From Paenibacillus tuaregi (GTDB taxonomy: Bacteria; Bacillota; Bacilli; Paenibacillales; Paenibacillaceae), in assembly GCF_900086655.1 (NCBI RefSeq), contig NZ_LT575476.1:3858543-3922542 (forward strand): 64,000 nt of DNA, given 5' to 3'. Shown one piece after another: positions 23,776 through 33,431 of this stretch. How positions within the stretch are numbered: the stretch's first letter is position 1; each line of letters starts with the position of its first letter. Position numbers and translations under genes: made by a program. Under the pieces are notes generated by a model. That model had not been told where the DNA came from, searched no databases, and worked only from the letters and a program-made list of their open reading frames with translations.

Positions 23776-25308
23776 TTATTTACCGGATGTAACGGCGTCG
23801 ATTTGCGCTTGAATTTCATCGATCACTTTTTGTCCACCGAGGCTTGCCATTTTTTCCTCCAGCTTCGCCTTGCCTTCACCCGCAGGTAGCAAGCCTTGAC
23901 TAAGCGGCAGGAAGAGTGAATCGTGAAGCGGCGTAATTTTGGCATATTCCGTCTTCACCTTTTCAGCGTTAAAGCTGAAGCCTGACGTCGGACTAAGCGT
24001 AAAATTAGCCGGGTCGGCGGAGAAGTCGAACCACTTCTTGTCATCCGGCATCATCGTATCCGGCGTGCGGTTCAGCTTTGGCCGCCAAGTCAGCACAAAG
24101 CCCGGGAACGAATAGTTGGACAGCACCTTATAGCTCTTATCACCGACAGGCTGCCAATCCTTTCCTTGAATACCGTATTCCATCAAATCGTGGTTTTCCT
24201 TAATGGACAACCAATTGACTACGTCCAGAGCCAAATCGCTGTGCTTGGATGAAGCCGGAATGCAAAGGAAATTCCATTGCTGGAAAGCAGTATACGGCTT
24301 GGCCTTATCACCGTTTGGAACGAAAACCTCAAGCTTGTCGTTGTCATCCTTCAGCATATCCGAATATTTCAATCCCTCCACACCGTCAGCCGCATAATAG
24401 GTTGCCGCAAATTTGCCCTGTTTGAATAAGGTTTCCGCATTTTGCTCCTGCGCAATATTTTTGGAAATTAAACCGTCCTTGTAGTATTTGGTGACACGTT
24501 CATAACCATCGGCAATCATCGGGCTTGCCCATTGACCGATTACTTTCTTGTCTTTGGTTGAATAGGCGAACATGCTGACGCCGATTTCCAGCACTTCATC
24601 GAGCGCCAGATTAGCGGATTCGCTCAGGATAAACGGAAGTTTATCAGCTTTGATGCCATTAATGACGAAGGGCCTGATATCCTTCTCGTTTTCCTTGACC
24701 ATATACAAAAATTTCTCCAGATCTTCGAGCGTTTTCAACTCGGGAAGTCCATATTTCTCGCGCAAATCTTTGCGGATAAGCAGGCCGTATACCGGCCCTT
24801 GGGTGGTGCCGAGCGGAATGCCCATAATCTTGCCGTCAAATTTGTTATATTTCCACATTTCATCGGGAATGGACGCTTTGAGCTCTGGGCGCTCAGCCAC
24901 CTTGGCATCCAGTTCCAGCAAAGAGTTGCTGGCAATCATCTGATTCATGGACAACCAAGGGGCATCCAAATACATATCGAAGTCTTCCCCGGCAGACATC
25001 TTCACAGATACCGTATTCCCGTAATCGGACCACGGCAAGAAATTGATATTCAAGGCCGCTCCGACGTTGTCCGCTTTCAATTTGTCGTTGACCGCCTGCA
25101 GTACATTGTCAAAGCCCACCGGCTTATCCCCCGGAAAATATGCTTTCAGCGTCACCGTTTCCTTCGGTGCGGATGTGCCGCTTTCCGTATTCGTTGAAGC
25201 ATTTCCTTCATTGCCGCCAGTCACCGCTTGGCCTCCGCAGCCCGACAGCATCAATGACAAAGCCAATACTGTGCTCGTCACCGCGCCAAACCATTTTTTC
25301 AATCCCAT
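23776..25308 (-). CDS. Extracellular sugar-binding lipoprotein (ABC importer)
   Basis: A 510-residue family 1-type solute-binding protein. The lipobox LSLMLSGCGG places the lipidated Cys near residue 24, followed by a Gly/Asn/Ser/Thr linker. Large size and the downstream WQPVGDKSYKVLSNY region are like the LplA/YtcQ group that serves oligosaccharide import in Paenibacillus. It is encoded just after the two permeases. As usual for this group no ATPase gene is in the operon; a shared MsmK-type ATPase would energise it. The ligand is probably lyase products. Confidence 0.9.
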   Translation of the reverse strand: MGLKKWFGAVTSTVLALSLMLSGCGGQAVTGGNEGNASTNTESGTSAPKETVTLKAYFPGDKPVGFDNVLQAVNDKLKADNVGAALNINFLPWSDYGNTVSVKMSAGEDFDMYLDAPWLSMNQMIASNSLLELDAKVAERPELKASIPDEMWKYNKFDGKIMGIPLGTTQGPVYGLLIRKDLREKYGLPELKTLEDLEKFLYMVKENEKDIRPFVINGIKADKLPFILSESANLALDEVLEIGVSMFAYSTKDKKVIGQWASPMIADGYERVTKYYKDGLISKNIAQEQNAETLFKQGKFAATYYAADGVEGLKYSDMLKDDNDKLEVFVPNGDKAKPYTAFQQWNFLCIPASSKHSDLALDVVNWLSIKENHDLMEYGIQGKDWQPVGDKSYKVLSNYSFPGFVLTWRPKLNRTPDTMMPDDKKWFDFSADPANFTLSPTSGFSFNAEKVKTEYAKITPLHDSLFLPLSQGLLPAGEGKAKLEEKMASLGGQKVIDEIQAQIDAVTSGK

Positions 25309-25391
25309 TTCGTTAACCTCCCTCTGTATAATGAAGAAAAAAAATTTCTATGATTAACCGGGGTGATCCGGTTAATGCCGGAAATCCTCGA

Positions 25392-26276
25392 TTACCCTTT
25401 GACAGCTCCTACCGTTAGACCTTTGACAAAATACTTCTGAAGCAAGGGATACAGCAAGACAATCGGGCCGATCGTCAGCACGGTTGTCGCCATCCGCACG
25501 CCATAGGTTGGTGGTGTCACGGCAATGGCTGCCGAGGCGGGAATGAGATTTCTGGCGGCCTCCATATTGGATACCATCCGGCGCAGAATCAGCTGCAGCG
25601 GGAACAGCTTCTCATTATCCACGAACATCAATCCCATAAACCAGTCATTCCAATAGTTCAGGGCATAAAAGAGACCGACGGAAGCCAGAATCGGCTTCGA
25701 GATCGGTATCATAATTTGAAAGAAAATTCTCATTTCATTCGCTCCGTCCATTCTTGCGGCCTCCTCCAATTCCTCGGGAATTGTACGGAAGAAGCTGACA
25801 AGCAAAAAGACGAGGAACGGCTGGCATAATAAGGTTAGAATTAGCACCCAGACGGTATTCTGCAAATGCAGCCACTGACTGACCACAATATAAAACGGAA
25901 TGATTCCGCCAGAAAAAAGCATAGGCAAATAGCAAAAAATCAAAAAAGGCGTTTGCAGGACATTCCGCTTGTTGGCCAGAGAATAGGCGAGCATTGCGGA
26001 AATGCACAGCGCGCTTAATGCGCCTACTGTGGTGATGAAAATCGTGACCGCATACCCGTTCAGCAGCACATCCGATTTCAAAACCGCTTTATACGCGTCC
26101 AGCGATAATTTTTGCGGAAATAAAGTATACCCGTGCGCGATCAGTTCCCCCTCGTCCGTAAACGATCCGATAATCATCAGCAGGAAAGGAAACAGACAAA
26201 ATAAGGTGAACAACAAAATGAACGTATAGGCAAATACCGTAAAAGTCCGATCCGCAGCACTCTGTTTCAGTCTCAT
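25392..26276 (-). CDS. Sugar ABC transporter permease (LplC/YtcP type)
   Basis: A 294-residue inner-membrane permease with six predicted helices and the EAA loop EELEEAARMDGANEMRIFFQ followed by IMIPISKP. It ends KGLTVGAVKG, a C-terminus typical of LplC/YtcP proteins. It pairs with the permease encoded 10 bases upstream and the binding protein downstream. Confidence 0.92.
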   Translation of the reverse strand: MRLKQSAADRTFTVFAYTFILLFTLFCLFPFLLMIIGSFTDEGELIAHGYTLFPQKLSLDAYKAVLKSDVLLNGYAVTIFITTVGALSALCISAMLAYSLANKRNVLQTPFLIFCYLPMLFSGGIIPFYIVVSQWLHLQNTVWVLILTLLCQPFLVFLLVSFFRTIPEELEEAARMDGANEMRIFFQIMIPISKPILASVGLFYALNYWNDWFMGLMFVDNEKLFPLQLILRRMVSNMEAARNLIPASAAIAVTPPTYGVRMATTVLTIGPIVLLYPLLQKYFVKGLTVGAVKG

Positions 26277-26286
26277 CGTTACCTCC

Positions 26287-27225
26287 TTAGAATAAAGCGG
26301 ATTCTTTAGACACCCTTCGGGTTATCCAGTTGGCGGCAATGACGAAGATCAGACCCATAACCGACTGGAACAGGCCAACCGCCGAAGACATGCCGAAGTC
26401 ATGCAACTGTCTCATGGAGCGGAATACGAAGGTGTCGATGACGTCGGTAGTCGGATACAGCAAGGAATTGTCTCCAATGATCGCATAGATCATGGCAAAG
26501 TCCCCGTTGAAAATCTTGCCTACGGCCAGCAAAGTCATGATCATAACAGTAGGAACGAGCAGCGGTAGCGTAATGCGCACCACAATCTGCAGCTTAGATG
26601 CCCCGTCAATCCGGGCAGCCTCATACAAATCCTCCGATATGCCAGTAATCGCGGCCAGAAAAATAATCGAAAGATAACCGGCTCCTTGCCACACACGGAT
26701 AACCGTCAGGATGAACGGCCACAGCTTCGACTCAAACATCCAGTTGACCGGTTCCAAGCCGAAATATTGCAGCCAAGTATTGATCATCGGTTCTTCCCCG
26801 CCGAACAAGGATTGGACAATCATTCCTACCACAATCCAGGACATAAAATAAGGAAGAAAAATAAAAGACTGCGAAATTCGTTTGAAATACTTATTGCGAA
26901 TTTCATTGAACATTAGCGCGATTAATACAGCCGCCGCCGTTGTAAACAAAATGAACAGCATGTTCAGCATCAGCGTGTTGCGCAGTATGACCCAGAAGTC
27001 ATCCGAAGTAAAAAAATAGGTGAAATTTTTAAAACCAACCCATTCGCTTCCCGTAATTCCTTTGGCAAAATTATAGTCTTTGAAGGCAATCATAATCCCG
27101 TATATGGGAAAATAACTGAACACGAGAAAGAACAGCAACCCCGGCACGGCCATAGCATAGAGAAAAGGATTACGAACAATATGCTTCAGCTTGGACCGTT
27201 TCCTTACATTAAGTTGATATTGCAT
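26287..27225 (-). CDS. Sugar ABC transporter permease (LplB type)
   Basis: A 312-residue permease with six predicted helices and the EAA loop DLYEAARIDGASKLQIVVRI. It opens the polysaccharide operon. ATG 27225 is chosen because AAGGGGG lies 9 bases upstream; a longer frame to 27264 has no ribosome site. LplB family features include FFLVFSYFPIYGIMIAFKDY near the start of the membrane part. Confidence 0.92.
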   Translation of the reverse strand: MQYQLNVRKRSKLKHIVRNPFLYAMAVPGLLFFLVFSYFPIYGIMIAFKDYNFAKGITGSEWVGFKNFTYFFTSDDFWVILRNTLMLNMLFILFTTAAAVLIALMFNEIRNKYFKRISQSFIFLPYFMSWIVVGMIVQSLFGGEEPMINTWLQYFGLEPVNWMFESKLWPFILTVIRVWQGAGYLSIIFLAAITGISEDLYEAARIDGASKLQIVVRITLPLLVPTVMIMTLLAVGKIFNGDFAMIYAIIGDNSLLYPTTDVIDTFVFRSMRQLHDFGMSSAVGLFQSVMGLIFVIAANWITRRVSKESALF

Positions 27226-27289
27226 AGTTTTACTTCCCCCTTTCATCGAAACAGGCAATCGCACCTGCGTCCCGTTATTTAAAGTGCGA

Positions 27290-27390
27290 GTTCAAAAAGT
27301 CGGGGTTTCAGGACCGAGAAGGTTGAATTCAAGATTCGAGCCCGATCCACTTCCTGATCTTCTTCGTCATGGAAAGATGACTTTTTGAAC
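27290..27390. repeat. MITE-like element with 12-bp terminal inverted repeats
   Basis: GTTCAAAAAGTC (27290-27301) and GACTTTTTGAAC (27379-27390) are perfect terminal inverted repeats of a 101-bp segment with no coding capacity. From memory, similar sequences starting GAGGTTGTTCAAAAAGTC are scattered in Paenibacillus genomes. It lies in the promoter gap between the sugar operon and its AraC regulator. Confidence 0.6.
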
Positions 27391-27598
27391 AACCTCTTAT
27401 ACCCTTACCTTACCGAGCTCTCACCGCAACGCCAATTGCAGCAAGCTCCAATTTTTCCTGCAAGCGCAGATTACCGAACTTCCCAAAAACAACACTCCCC
27501 CCGAAAATAACCGATTCTCCGGATGGGAATGCTCGTTATGCTATAATTAATAATCTAACAATGATAAGAATCGGGAGTTATAACGGGGGATTCGAGCA

Positions 27599-29917
27599 AT
27601 GAAGTTCAGACTTCCACTTTTCACATCGTTGAAGCGGCACCCTACTTATATGAAACTTATTTTTTATTTTGTCAGTGCAAACGTGCTGGTTCTGGCTATA
27701 TCTTTTGCGCTGCTCTATTGGCAGTCCTCCCGGACGCTTCTGGAAGAGATCGGCGATCATTCCGAATCCTTGCTAGTGAACAGTGCCCGGAACACAGCGC
27801 GACTGATCGAGTGGTCTTTGGAATTCAGCTTCTCCTCCAGCGATGACAGTACCCTCAAGGTAAATGCCCTTTCGGATCAATACAGCGATTTTGAAACTTA
27901 TGAGGTATGGAGACGGCTTATCGACATTAAGAACGCCAATCCGTCTATCGATTCGGTATACCTAATCAACGATTATACAAATACTGTAGTAGATTCCAGA
28001 CTTGGATTGAGTGATGTGGAAGATTTTTACGATCGGGACATTATTAAGCGCTTACAGGATCAGGCTACAACGGATCACAGCGTTCTCATTCCGAGAACCT
28101 TGTCCATTCCGCTTGTCGGGATTAAAACCAAAGAAGTGATTAGCATCGTAAGATTTTACGAAAAAGGCAGTTCCATCTCGGCTTTCGTTCTGAATATAGA
28201 TACTCAAAATTTAATGACCCTGCTTCAGAACAATTCGAATTATGAGAACAGGTCGGTCACCGTTCTGAATGATCGGAATGAGAAGGTTTTTAGCAGCATT
28301 CCTTTGAATCAGGAACAAATAACGGAGCTCAGGAACCAAGAGAATAGGAGCGAAAGTGGATGGAAGTTGTTTCAGCCCCGCAATCAGGAAGAGCAACTGA
28401 TGGTTTACGCAGGCTCCTCCATTAAAGGGATTCAGGATTGGACCTTTATCGAAACTATCCCGAAGTCTGTCATTTTGGGAAAAATCACTGTTCTTCGCAA
28501 CACAAGCCTGATCTTGTTCCTCATGCTGTTCATAGCATCATTGACCGTTATCGTTCTGGTTTCCAAGCGGGTGTACTCGCCTATTCAAGAACTGATTAGC
28601 AGAGTAATGCGGCAGCATCAAGCTGAAAAGCCCGGCGAAGGATATAGCGCAAATGAACTTGACTACTTATCCAATGTGTTTACAGCCCAACACAAGCAGA
28701 TTTATGAACTGACCAAGCACTGGCGGCATACTAAAATTCTGGGCAGGGAGCGGTTTTTACGGGATTTTCTGGGGGGGATCTACCATACGGTAGAGGAAAT
28801 ATGTGCTCAATTTCAAGAATGGGGAATCGCTCTGCCGGAAGATCAGTTGTCGGTGGCCATCTTCCGAATCGACCACTTCTCGGAATTCACGGAGACCTAT
28901 CCGGAGAAGGACCGGCGTCTACTCCGATTTGCAATGTCCAATATTATCCAAGAGTCGCTGCAATTTTCCAAGCACAAGCTGCAGACGGTGGACATGGGGA
29001 ACGATCACGTTGCGGTTGTCTTATCGGCTCCAATGTCCGAAGAATATACGAAGAAGCTGCAAGTATCCCAACAGTTAATAGAGCAGTATTTGTCCATCGG
29101 CACGACCGTCGCTTGGGGTAGGACGTTACCCAGCCTGACCGACATGCACGAGGTATATATGGAGACGTATGAACTAACGCACGAACGGTTCCGATTCGGG
29201 CACGGAGTGCTCATCATGAAAGCATGGCTGGCCGATGCACCAGGAGAACTATATCATTTGCCTGTGGACAAAGAACGGCAGATCGCTCAGGCTCTTTCCA
29301 AGGGTAACGCGGATGCGGTTCTGGAAATCGTACGCTCAGCCGTGGTCAAGCTGCGTGGACTGCCCTATTTTGAATGTAAAATGTCGTTGATTACCTTGTT
29401 TATGAACATACGCCGACTCATGCAGGAGCACTCCAGTCAGCCGCTGCCTCACTCATGGGGACTGACTTCCATCGAAAATCAGATCATACAGCAGGAGACG
29501 ATGGAAAATGTAGTGCCATGGATGGAAGCGCTTATAGCTAAGACGCTTGAAGACATTGAGGCTGCCCGCAGTCTGTCCAAGAACGCAGCCCTAATCAAAC
29601 AGGCGGACGAGTTCATTGAAGAGAAATTAACCGATTCGAACTTATCCGCAAAAATGCTGGCCGACCATTTGGGTCTATCCGTGAATTATTTCCGCAGTTT
29701 GTATAAAGCGGAGACAAATCAGTCGATTACGGAGAAGATATCGGAGAAGCGCCTAAATTACATTTGTCAGGAGTTGCTTGCCTCCGACTCGCCGATTGAG
29801 CCGATCATCCAAAAATACGGATTTTCGTCGCTTAATACGTTTTATTCCATCTTCAAAAAAGTGTATGGAATGACGCCAGCCCAATATCGGAGGATGCATA
29901 AGAACGGAAATTGTTGA
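27599..29917 (+). CDS. Membrane-bound AraC family sensor-regulator
   Basis: A 772-residue protein with an N-terminal membrane helix (LIFYFVSANVLVLAISFALL), a large extracytoplasmic sensor of about 260 residues, a second helix (LILFLMLFIASLTVIVLV) near residue 310, a cytoplasmic linker and a C-terminal AraC domain. The two helix-turn-helix motifs are SAKMLADHLGLSVNYFRSLY and a PIIQKYGFSSLNTFYSIFKK segment, ending MTPAQYRRM. This is the one-protein membrane regulator usual beside Lpl-type sugar importers in Paenibacillus. It is divergent from the operon it presumably activates when an oligosaccharide is sensed outside. Confidence 0.9.
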   Translation: MKFRLPLFTSLKRHPTYMKLIFYFVSANVLVLAISFALLYWQSSRTLLEEIGDHSESLLVNSARNTARLIEWSLEFSFSSSDDSTLKVNALSDQYSDFETYEVWRRLIDIKNANPSIDSVYLINDYTNTVVDSRLGLSDVEDFYDRDIIKRLQDQATTDHSVLIPRTLSIPLVGIKTKEVISIVRFYEKGSSISAFVLNIDTQNLMTLLQNNSNYENRSVTVLNDRNEKVFSSIPLNQEQITELRNQENRSESGWKLFQPRNQEEQLMVYAGSSIKGIQDWTFIETIPKSVILGKITVLRNTSLILFLMLFIASLTVIVLVSKRVYSPIQELISRVMRQHQAEKPGEGYSANELDYLSNVFTAQHKQIYELTKHWRHTKILGRERFLRDFLGGIYHTVEEICAQFQEWGIALPEDQLSVAIFRIDHFSEFTETYPEKDRRLLRFAMSNIIQESLQFSKHKLQTVDMGNDHVAVVLSAPMSEEYTKKLQVSQQLIEQYLSIGTTVAWGRTLPSLTDMHEVYMETYELTHERFRFGHGVLIMKAWLADAPGELYHLPVDKERQIAQALSKGNADAVLEIVRSAVVKLRGLPYFECKMSLITLFMNIRRLMQEHSSQPLPHSWGLTSIENQIIQQETMENVVPWMEALIAKTLEDIEAARSLSKNAALIKQADEFIEEKLTDSNLSAKMLADHLGLSVNYFRSLYKAETNQSITEKISEKRLNYICQELLASDSPIEPIIQKYGFSSLNTFYSIFKKVYGMTPAQYRRMHKNGNC

Positions 29918-29918
29918 T

Positions 29919-30055
29919 GTGCAGCACAAGCCTTTCAAGACGCTGGAGTTGTTCCTATTTAAGGACGGCATCTCGGCGATGCGGCTGAGCCAGGTGATCG
30001 AGGTCACCTATAAAACCGCCTGGGGTTGATGCTGCACAAAATACGCCACAGGAAA
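29919..30055 (+). pseudogene. IS1595-family transposase fragment
   Basis: Immediately after the AraC stop the plus strand reads KPFKTLELFLFKDGISAMRL, then SQVIEVTYKTAW, and after a one-base insertion LMLHKIRH. This is the conserved helix-turn-helix region of IS1595-type transposases. Only about 45 codons remain, with no visible ends, so the element is dead. Confidence 0.65.
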
Positions 30056-30087
30056 AGGGCAAACCGTCACGAACTCGCCGCGAAGAT

Positions 30088-30885
30088 CTACATAGATTCA
30101 AGAAGAGGGCCCGACTCTTTCCATACCATCCACTTGGCTTCAAGCATTTCGGCTGATTTAAGCAGCGCAATGGTATAGCTGTCTCGCGCGCGCTCATTAT
30201 GGAGGTCAGAAGTATGAAATTGCTCGATCTTATTCCCGTCTTTCATCACTAAAATCTCTTCGCAGAGTCCGGGAACAAGTGAGAGGTCATGGGTAATGAA
30301 CAGAAGGGACAACCCTTGTTCCCGCTGAATGGACTTAAGCAATTCTATGATCCGCTGTTGTAATACGATATCAAGGTTTGAGACGATTTCATCACAGATC
30401 AATAGTTTGGGATGGATGATCAGTGCTTTAGCCAGGCAAGCTCTTTGGTACTGTCCTCCGCTTAATTTACCCGGCCGGTATCTAAGCAGTTCCTTCTGAA
30501 GCCCTACCTTGTCCAAGTACTCAAGGATTCTGGTTTTGCGCTCCGCTTTATTCAAGCTTGTAAAATTTTTTAACGGTTCTTCCATGCACTGAAACAAGCT
30601 CATCGCCGGGTTTAAGGTTGAAGCTGTATTTTGCAAAACGATCTGAATATCGCGATACCATTGTTTATACGCTTGTATTCCTTTGCGGGGCAGGTGTTGC
30701 CCGTTAAATATAATTTGACCCGAAGTCGGCTGCTTTAAGGCCATAATCAGTTGGGCCAGCGTGGATTTGCCGCTGCCGCTCTCGCCTACGATAGCTAGCG
30801 ACCCTCCAGCTTCTATCGTGAAATTGATGTCATTCAAAATTTGCTTTCCATTCATTTCTTTGAATAGTTGCAGCACTTGAAGCAT
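30088..30885 (-). CDS. ABC transporter ATP-binding protein (NikE/OppF type)
   Basis: A 265-residue ATPase with Walker A GESGSGKS, signature LSGGQYQRACLAKAL, Walker B LLICDEIVSNLD (Ile-Val where Pro-Thr is usual in the DEPTS stretch) and the H-loop LFITHDLSLV. ATG 30885 follows AAGGAGGTG. It overlaps the preceding ATPase gene by 56 bases. It is the last gene of a five-gene dipeptide/nickel-type importer. The DEPTS variation is unusual but the catalytic Glu is retained. Confidence 0.88.
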   Translation of the reverse strand: MLQVLQLFKEMNGKQILNDINFTIEAGGSLAIVGESGSGKSTLAQLIMALKQPTSGQIIFNGQHLPRKGIQAYKQWYRDIQIVLQNTASTLNPAMSLFQCMEEPLKNFTSLNKAERKTRILEYLDKVGLQKELLRYRPGKLSGGQYQRACLAKALIIHPKLLICDEIVSNLDIVLQQRIIELLKSIQREQGLSLLFITHDLSLVPGLCEEILVMKDGNKIEQFHTSDLHNERARDSYTIALLKSAEMLEAKWMVWKESGPLLESM

Positions 30886-31684
30886 TAGGACTGGCACCTC
30901 CTTTGCTAAGGAGCCTTTGCGAACGATACCTGCATAATTGCTTCGTATATTCATGCTCAGGCTGCCCTAATATTCGCTCGGCGCTCCCCTGTTCTATGAT
31001 TTCTCCGTCACGCATCACCCCGATCGTATCCGCTAGATAACCTGCCAGAAGAATATCATGGGTAATAAACAACATACTCATGTTCAACTCCGTTATAAGA
31101 TGGTGTAATAAGGAGATAACTTCGGCCTGGGTGGTGACATCAAGTGCGCTTGTCGGCTCGTCGGCGATGACGACTTCAGGCTTTAACAGAAGCGCCATCG
31201 CAATCATGACACGTTGATTCATTCCGCCGCTCAGCTCATGAGGATAACTTTTCATCACATGTTCCGTATCTTTCAATAGCACTTGAGATAACATCTTTGC
31301 CGCTTGTTGCTCAGCCTCATGCCTCGAGACCGGTAAATGACTAAGCATAAGATCACCTAATTGTCTGCCAATCGGGAGCGCTGGGTGCAAGGCTTGTTCA
31401 GGATGCTGAAAAATGACACTCATATGTCTCCCCCTGACTTTGCGCCAGTCCCTTTTGGATAAATGATTCAGATTTTTGCCGCGCAGCAGGACATCCCCCG
31501 ACATTTGCAGATCTGCAGGAAGCATTCCTAAAATGGCTTTACTGGTTAACGTCTTACCACTTCCGCTTTCTCCTAATAAGCAGTAAGTTTCTCCTGGCCT
31601 CAAACAAAAACTGCTGTTATGAACCAGCGATTGACCATTTGCGTTTCTAATATTCAGATATTTTATTTCTACTGCGGCATCCAT
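30830..31684 (-). CDS. ABC transporter ATP-binding protein (NikD/OppD type)
   Basis: A 284-residue ATPase with Walker A GESGSGKT, signature LSGGMNQRVMIAMALL, Walker B EVVIADEPTSALD and an H-loop MLFITHDIL. ATG 31684 overlaps the stop of the upstream permease (TAATG), a sign of translational coupling, and AGGAGGGGG precedes it. It works as a pair with the OppF-type ATPase encoded downstream. Confidence 0.9.
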   Translation of the reverse strand: MDAAVEIKYLNIRNANGQSLVHNSSFCLRPGETYCLLGESGSGKTLTSKAILGMLPADLQMSGDVLLRGKNLNHLSKRDWRKVRGRHMSVIFQHPEQALHPALPIGRQLGDLMLSHLPVSRHEAEQQAAKMLSQVLLKDTEHVMKSYPHELSGGMNQRVMIAMALLLKPEVVIADEPTSALDVTTQAEVISLLHHLITELNMSMLFITHDILLAGYLADTIGVMRDGEIIEQGSAERILGQPEHEYTKQLCRYRSQRLLSKGGASPNASSAATIQRNEWKANFE

Positions 31685-32487
31685 TACTGCCCCCTCCTGA
31701 GCCGCTCGCCAACAATCTGGAACGAGCAGGCTGTCAGAAAAATCATAAAACCCGGGAAAAACCCCATCCATGGCGCAACCTGCAAATAATTTTTCCCATC
31801 CAACAACATCACACCCCACTCGGGTGAAGGCGGCTGCGCGCCAATTCCTAAGAAGGATAAGCCGGATAAAGTCAAAATCACCTTGCTTACATCCAGAATC
31901 AGCATGGTTCCAAGCTGCGGGGCGATATTTGGAATCATATGACGTATTATCGTTCTCATGCCAAATGATCCGCTTACCCGGCTCGCAATAATATACGGCT
32001 CCTTTTTCACATCATGGATCAGACCGCGAATTAACCTTACGTACTTGGCCCACCAGGAAAGAATCACCGCGAAATACACCTTCTCCATGCCAAACCCGAG
32101 GAAGCCAACCACCACAATAGTGAGCAGGACATTCGGCAATGCCGTAAAAATATCCGTCACACTCATCATCAACAGGTCAAGTTTATTCCCCCAAAAAGCG
32201 CTCAGCGCGCCAACAAACAATCCGATCAGCATAACGGTGCTGAGAACTATGAAAACTGGGAACACGGAGTCGCTGATCCCGTGAATCACCCGGCTCAACA
32301 AATCTCTTCCCAGATAATCCGTTCCAAACGGATAAGCAAGGCTTGGGGGAAGAAGCTTTGCTTGATGATTGGTTTGGAAAGGGTCATAAGGTGAAATCCA
32401 TGATGCGCTTAACCCCGCAACTATAAGAACCACAATAAACAACAAAGCCGTTGTTGGAAGTTTATTCGTCCGAACGAAATTCATCAT
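31684..32487 (-). CDS. ABC transporter permease (NikC/DppC type)
   Basis: A permease of about 267 residues with the N-terminal TM-plus-linker layout of DppC proteins (AGLSASWISPYDPFQTN, then PFGTDYLGRDLLSRVIHG). The EAA loop is in the ASRVSGSFGMRTIIRHMIPN region. The start is taken as ATG 32487 with GAGGTGG upstream; its first codons overlap the end of the DppB-type permease gene. Confidence 0.88.
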   Translation of the reverse strand: MMNFVRTNKLPTTALLFIVVLIVAGLSASWISPYDPFQTNHQAKLLPPSLAYPFGTDYLGRDLLSRVIHGISDSVFPVFIVLSTVMLIGLFVGALSAFWGNKLDLLMMSVTDIFTALPNVLLTIVVVGFLGFGMEKVYFAVILSWWAKYVRLIRGLIHDVKKEPYIIASRVSGSFGMRTIIRHMIPNIAPQLGTMLILDVSKVILTLSGLSFLGIGAQPPSPEWGVMLLDGKNYLQVAPWMGFFPGFMIFLTACSFQIVGERLRRGQ

Positions 32488-33431
32488 AATTCCCACCTCT
32501 GTTTATCAAGATGAACACGCGGATCGGCCAAAAAATAGAGGATATCGGTCACAAAGTTAAACCCAAATATAAAAGCGGCCACCAGCAGCGCACTTCCCTG
32601 GATGACGGGAAAATCACGGCGGTAAATGGCCTCGAGCATATATTTGCCGAACCCCGGAAAACTAAAAATCGTTTCCGTGATGATCGAGGCTCCAAAAAAG
32701 CTGGGCAGGCTGGTCGTGATTAACGTCAAGATCGGGATGAACATGGCGCGGAATAAATAAGCCGGATAAAAGATAGCGGGCCGCAAACCTCTGGCTTTTG
32801 CCGCCTCAATATAAGAGAATTTACTGTACTGCACCGTATATGAGCGTACCATCCGAATGAAGTAAACGCTTTGGACGAGGGAAATCGCCGTAACCGGAAG
32901 CACATAATGCCGTACGGAAGAGCTTCCGACAACCGGAAGAATCGGCCAGATCACACCAAAAGCATACATCAACAGAATAGCAAGCCAATATAAGGGGATT
33001 GATAACCCCAAAATGGTTAGCGAATAAACCGCGCGATCCGGAAGTGAGCCTGCATTTAAGCCTAACCAAATTCCTGCCGGTATTGAAACAGACATCGTAA
33101 GCAAAAAGGAGCCGGCAATCAGTCGGAACGTCGGTTCTAAACGGCTCATGATTTCGTGTAATACCGGTTCTCCGGACATAAACGAATTTCCCAGTTCTCC
33201 TTGAAATATCTGAACAATCCAAGCCATGTATTGCTGAATAAACGATTGATCAAGCCCCCAATGCGCCTGCAAATGAGCCACCAATGAGCGCTCCGGCACC
33301 GCCCCGATGTTTAGCAGCATCATCGAAGCTGGATCCCCCGGCGCCAGACGCATAAGTGTGAAGACGAACAATGAAAACAGGACCAACGTGAGCATTAACA
33401 TCAACAGACGATGGGTAATGGAACGCAGCAT
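32484..33431 (-). CDS. ABC transporter permease (NikB/DppB type)
   Basis: A 315-residue permease with the DppB N-terminus (SITHRLLMLMLTLVLFSLFV, then MRLAPGDPA) and an EAA loop near EAAKARGLRPAIFYPAYLFR. ATG 33431 overlaps the stop of the binding-protein gene as TAATG. It forms a heterodimeric channel with the DppC-type permease. Confidence 0.9.
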   Translation of the reverse strand: MLRSITHRLLMLMLTLVLFSLFVFTLMRLAPGDPASMMLLNIGAVPERSLVAHLQAHWGLDQSFIQQYMAWIVQIFQGELGNSFMSGEPVLHEIMSRLEPTFRLIAGSFLLTMSVSIPAGIWLGLNAGSLPDRAVYSLTILGLSIPLYWLAILLMYAFGVIWPILPVVGSSSVRHYVLPVTAISLVQSVYFIRMVRSYTVQYSKFSYIEAAKARGLRPAIFYPAYLFRAMFIPILTLITTSLPSFFGASIITETIFSFPGFGKYMLEAIYRRDFPVIQGSALLVAAFIFGFNFVTDILYFLADPRVHLDKQRWEL

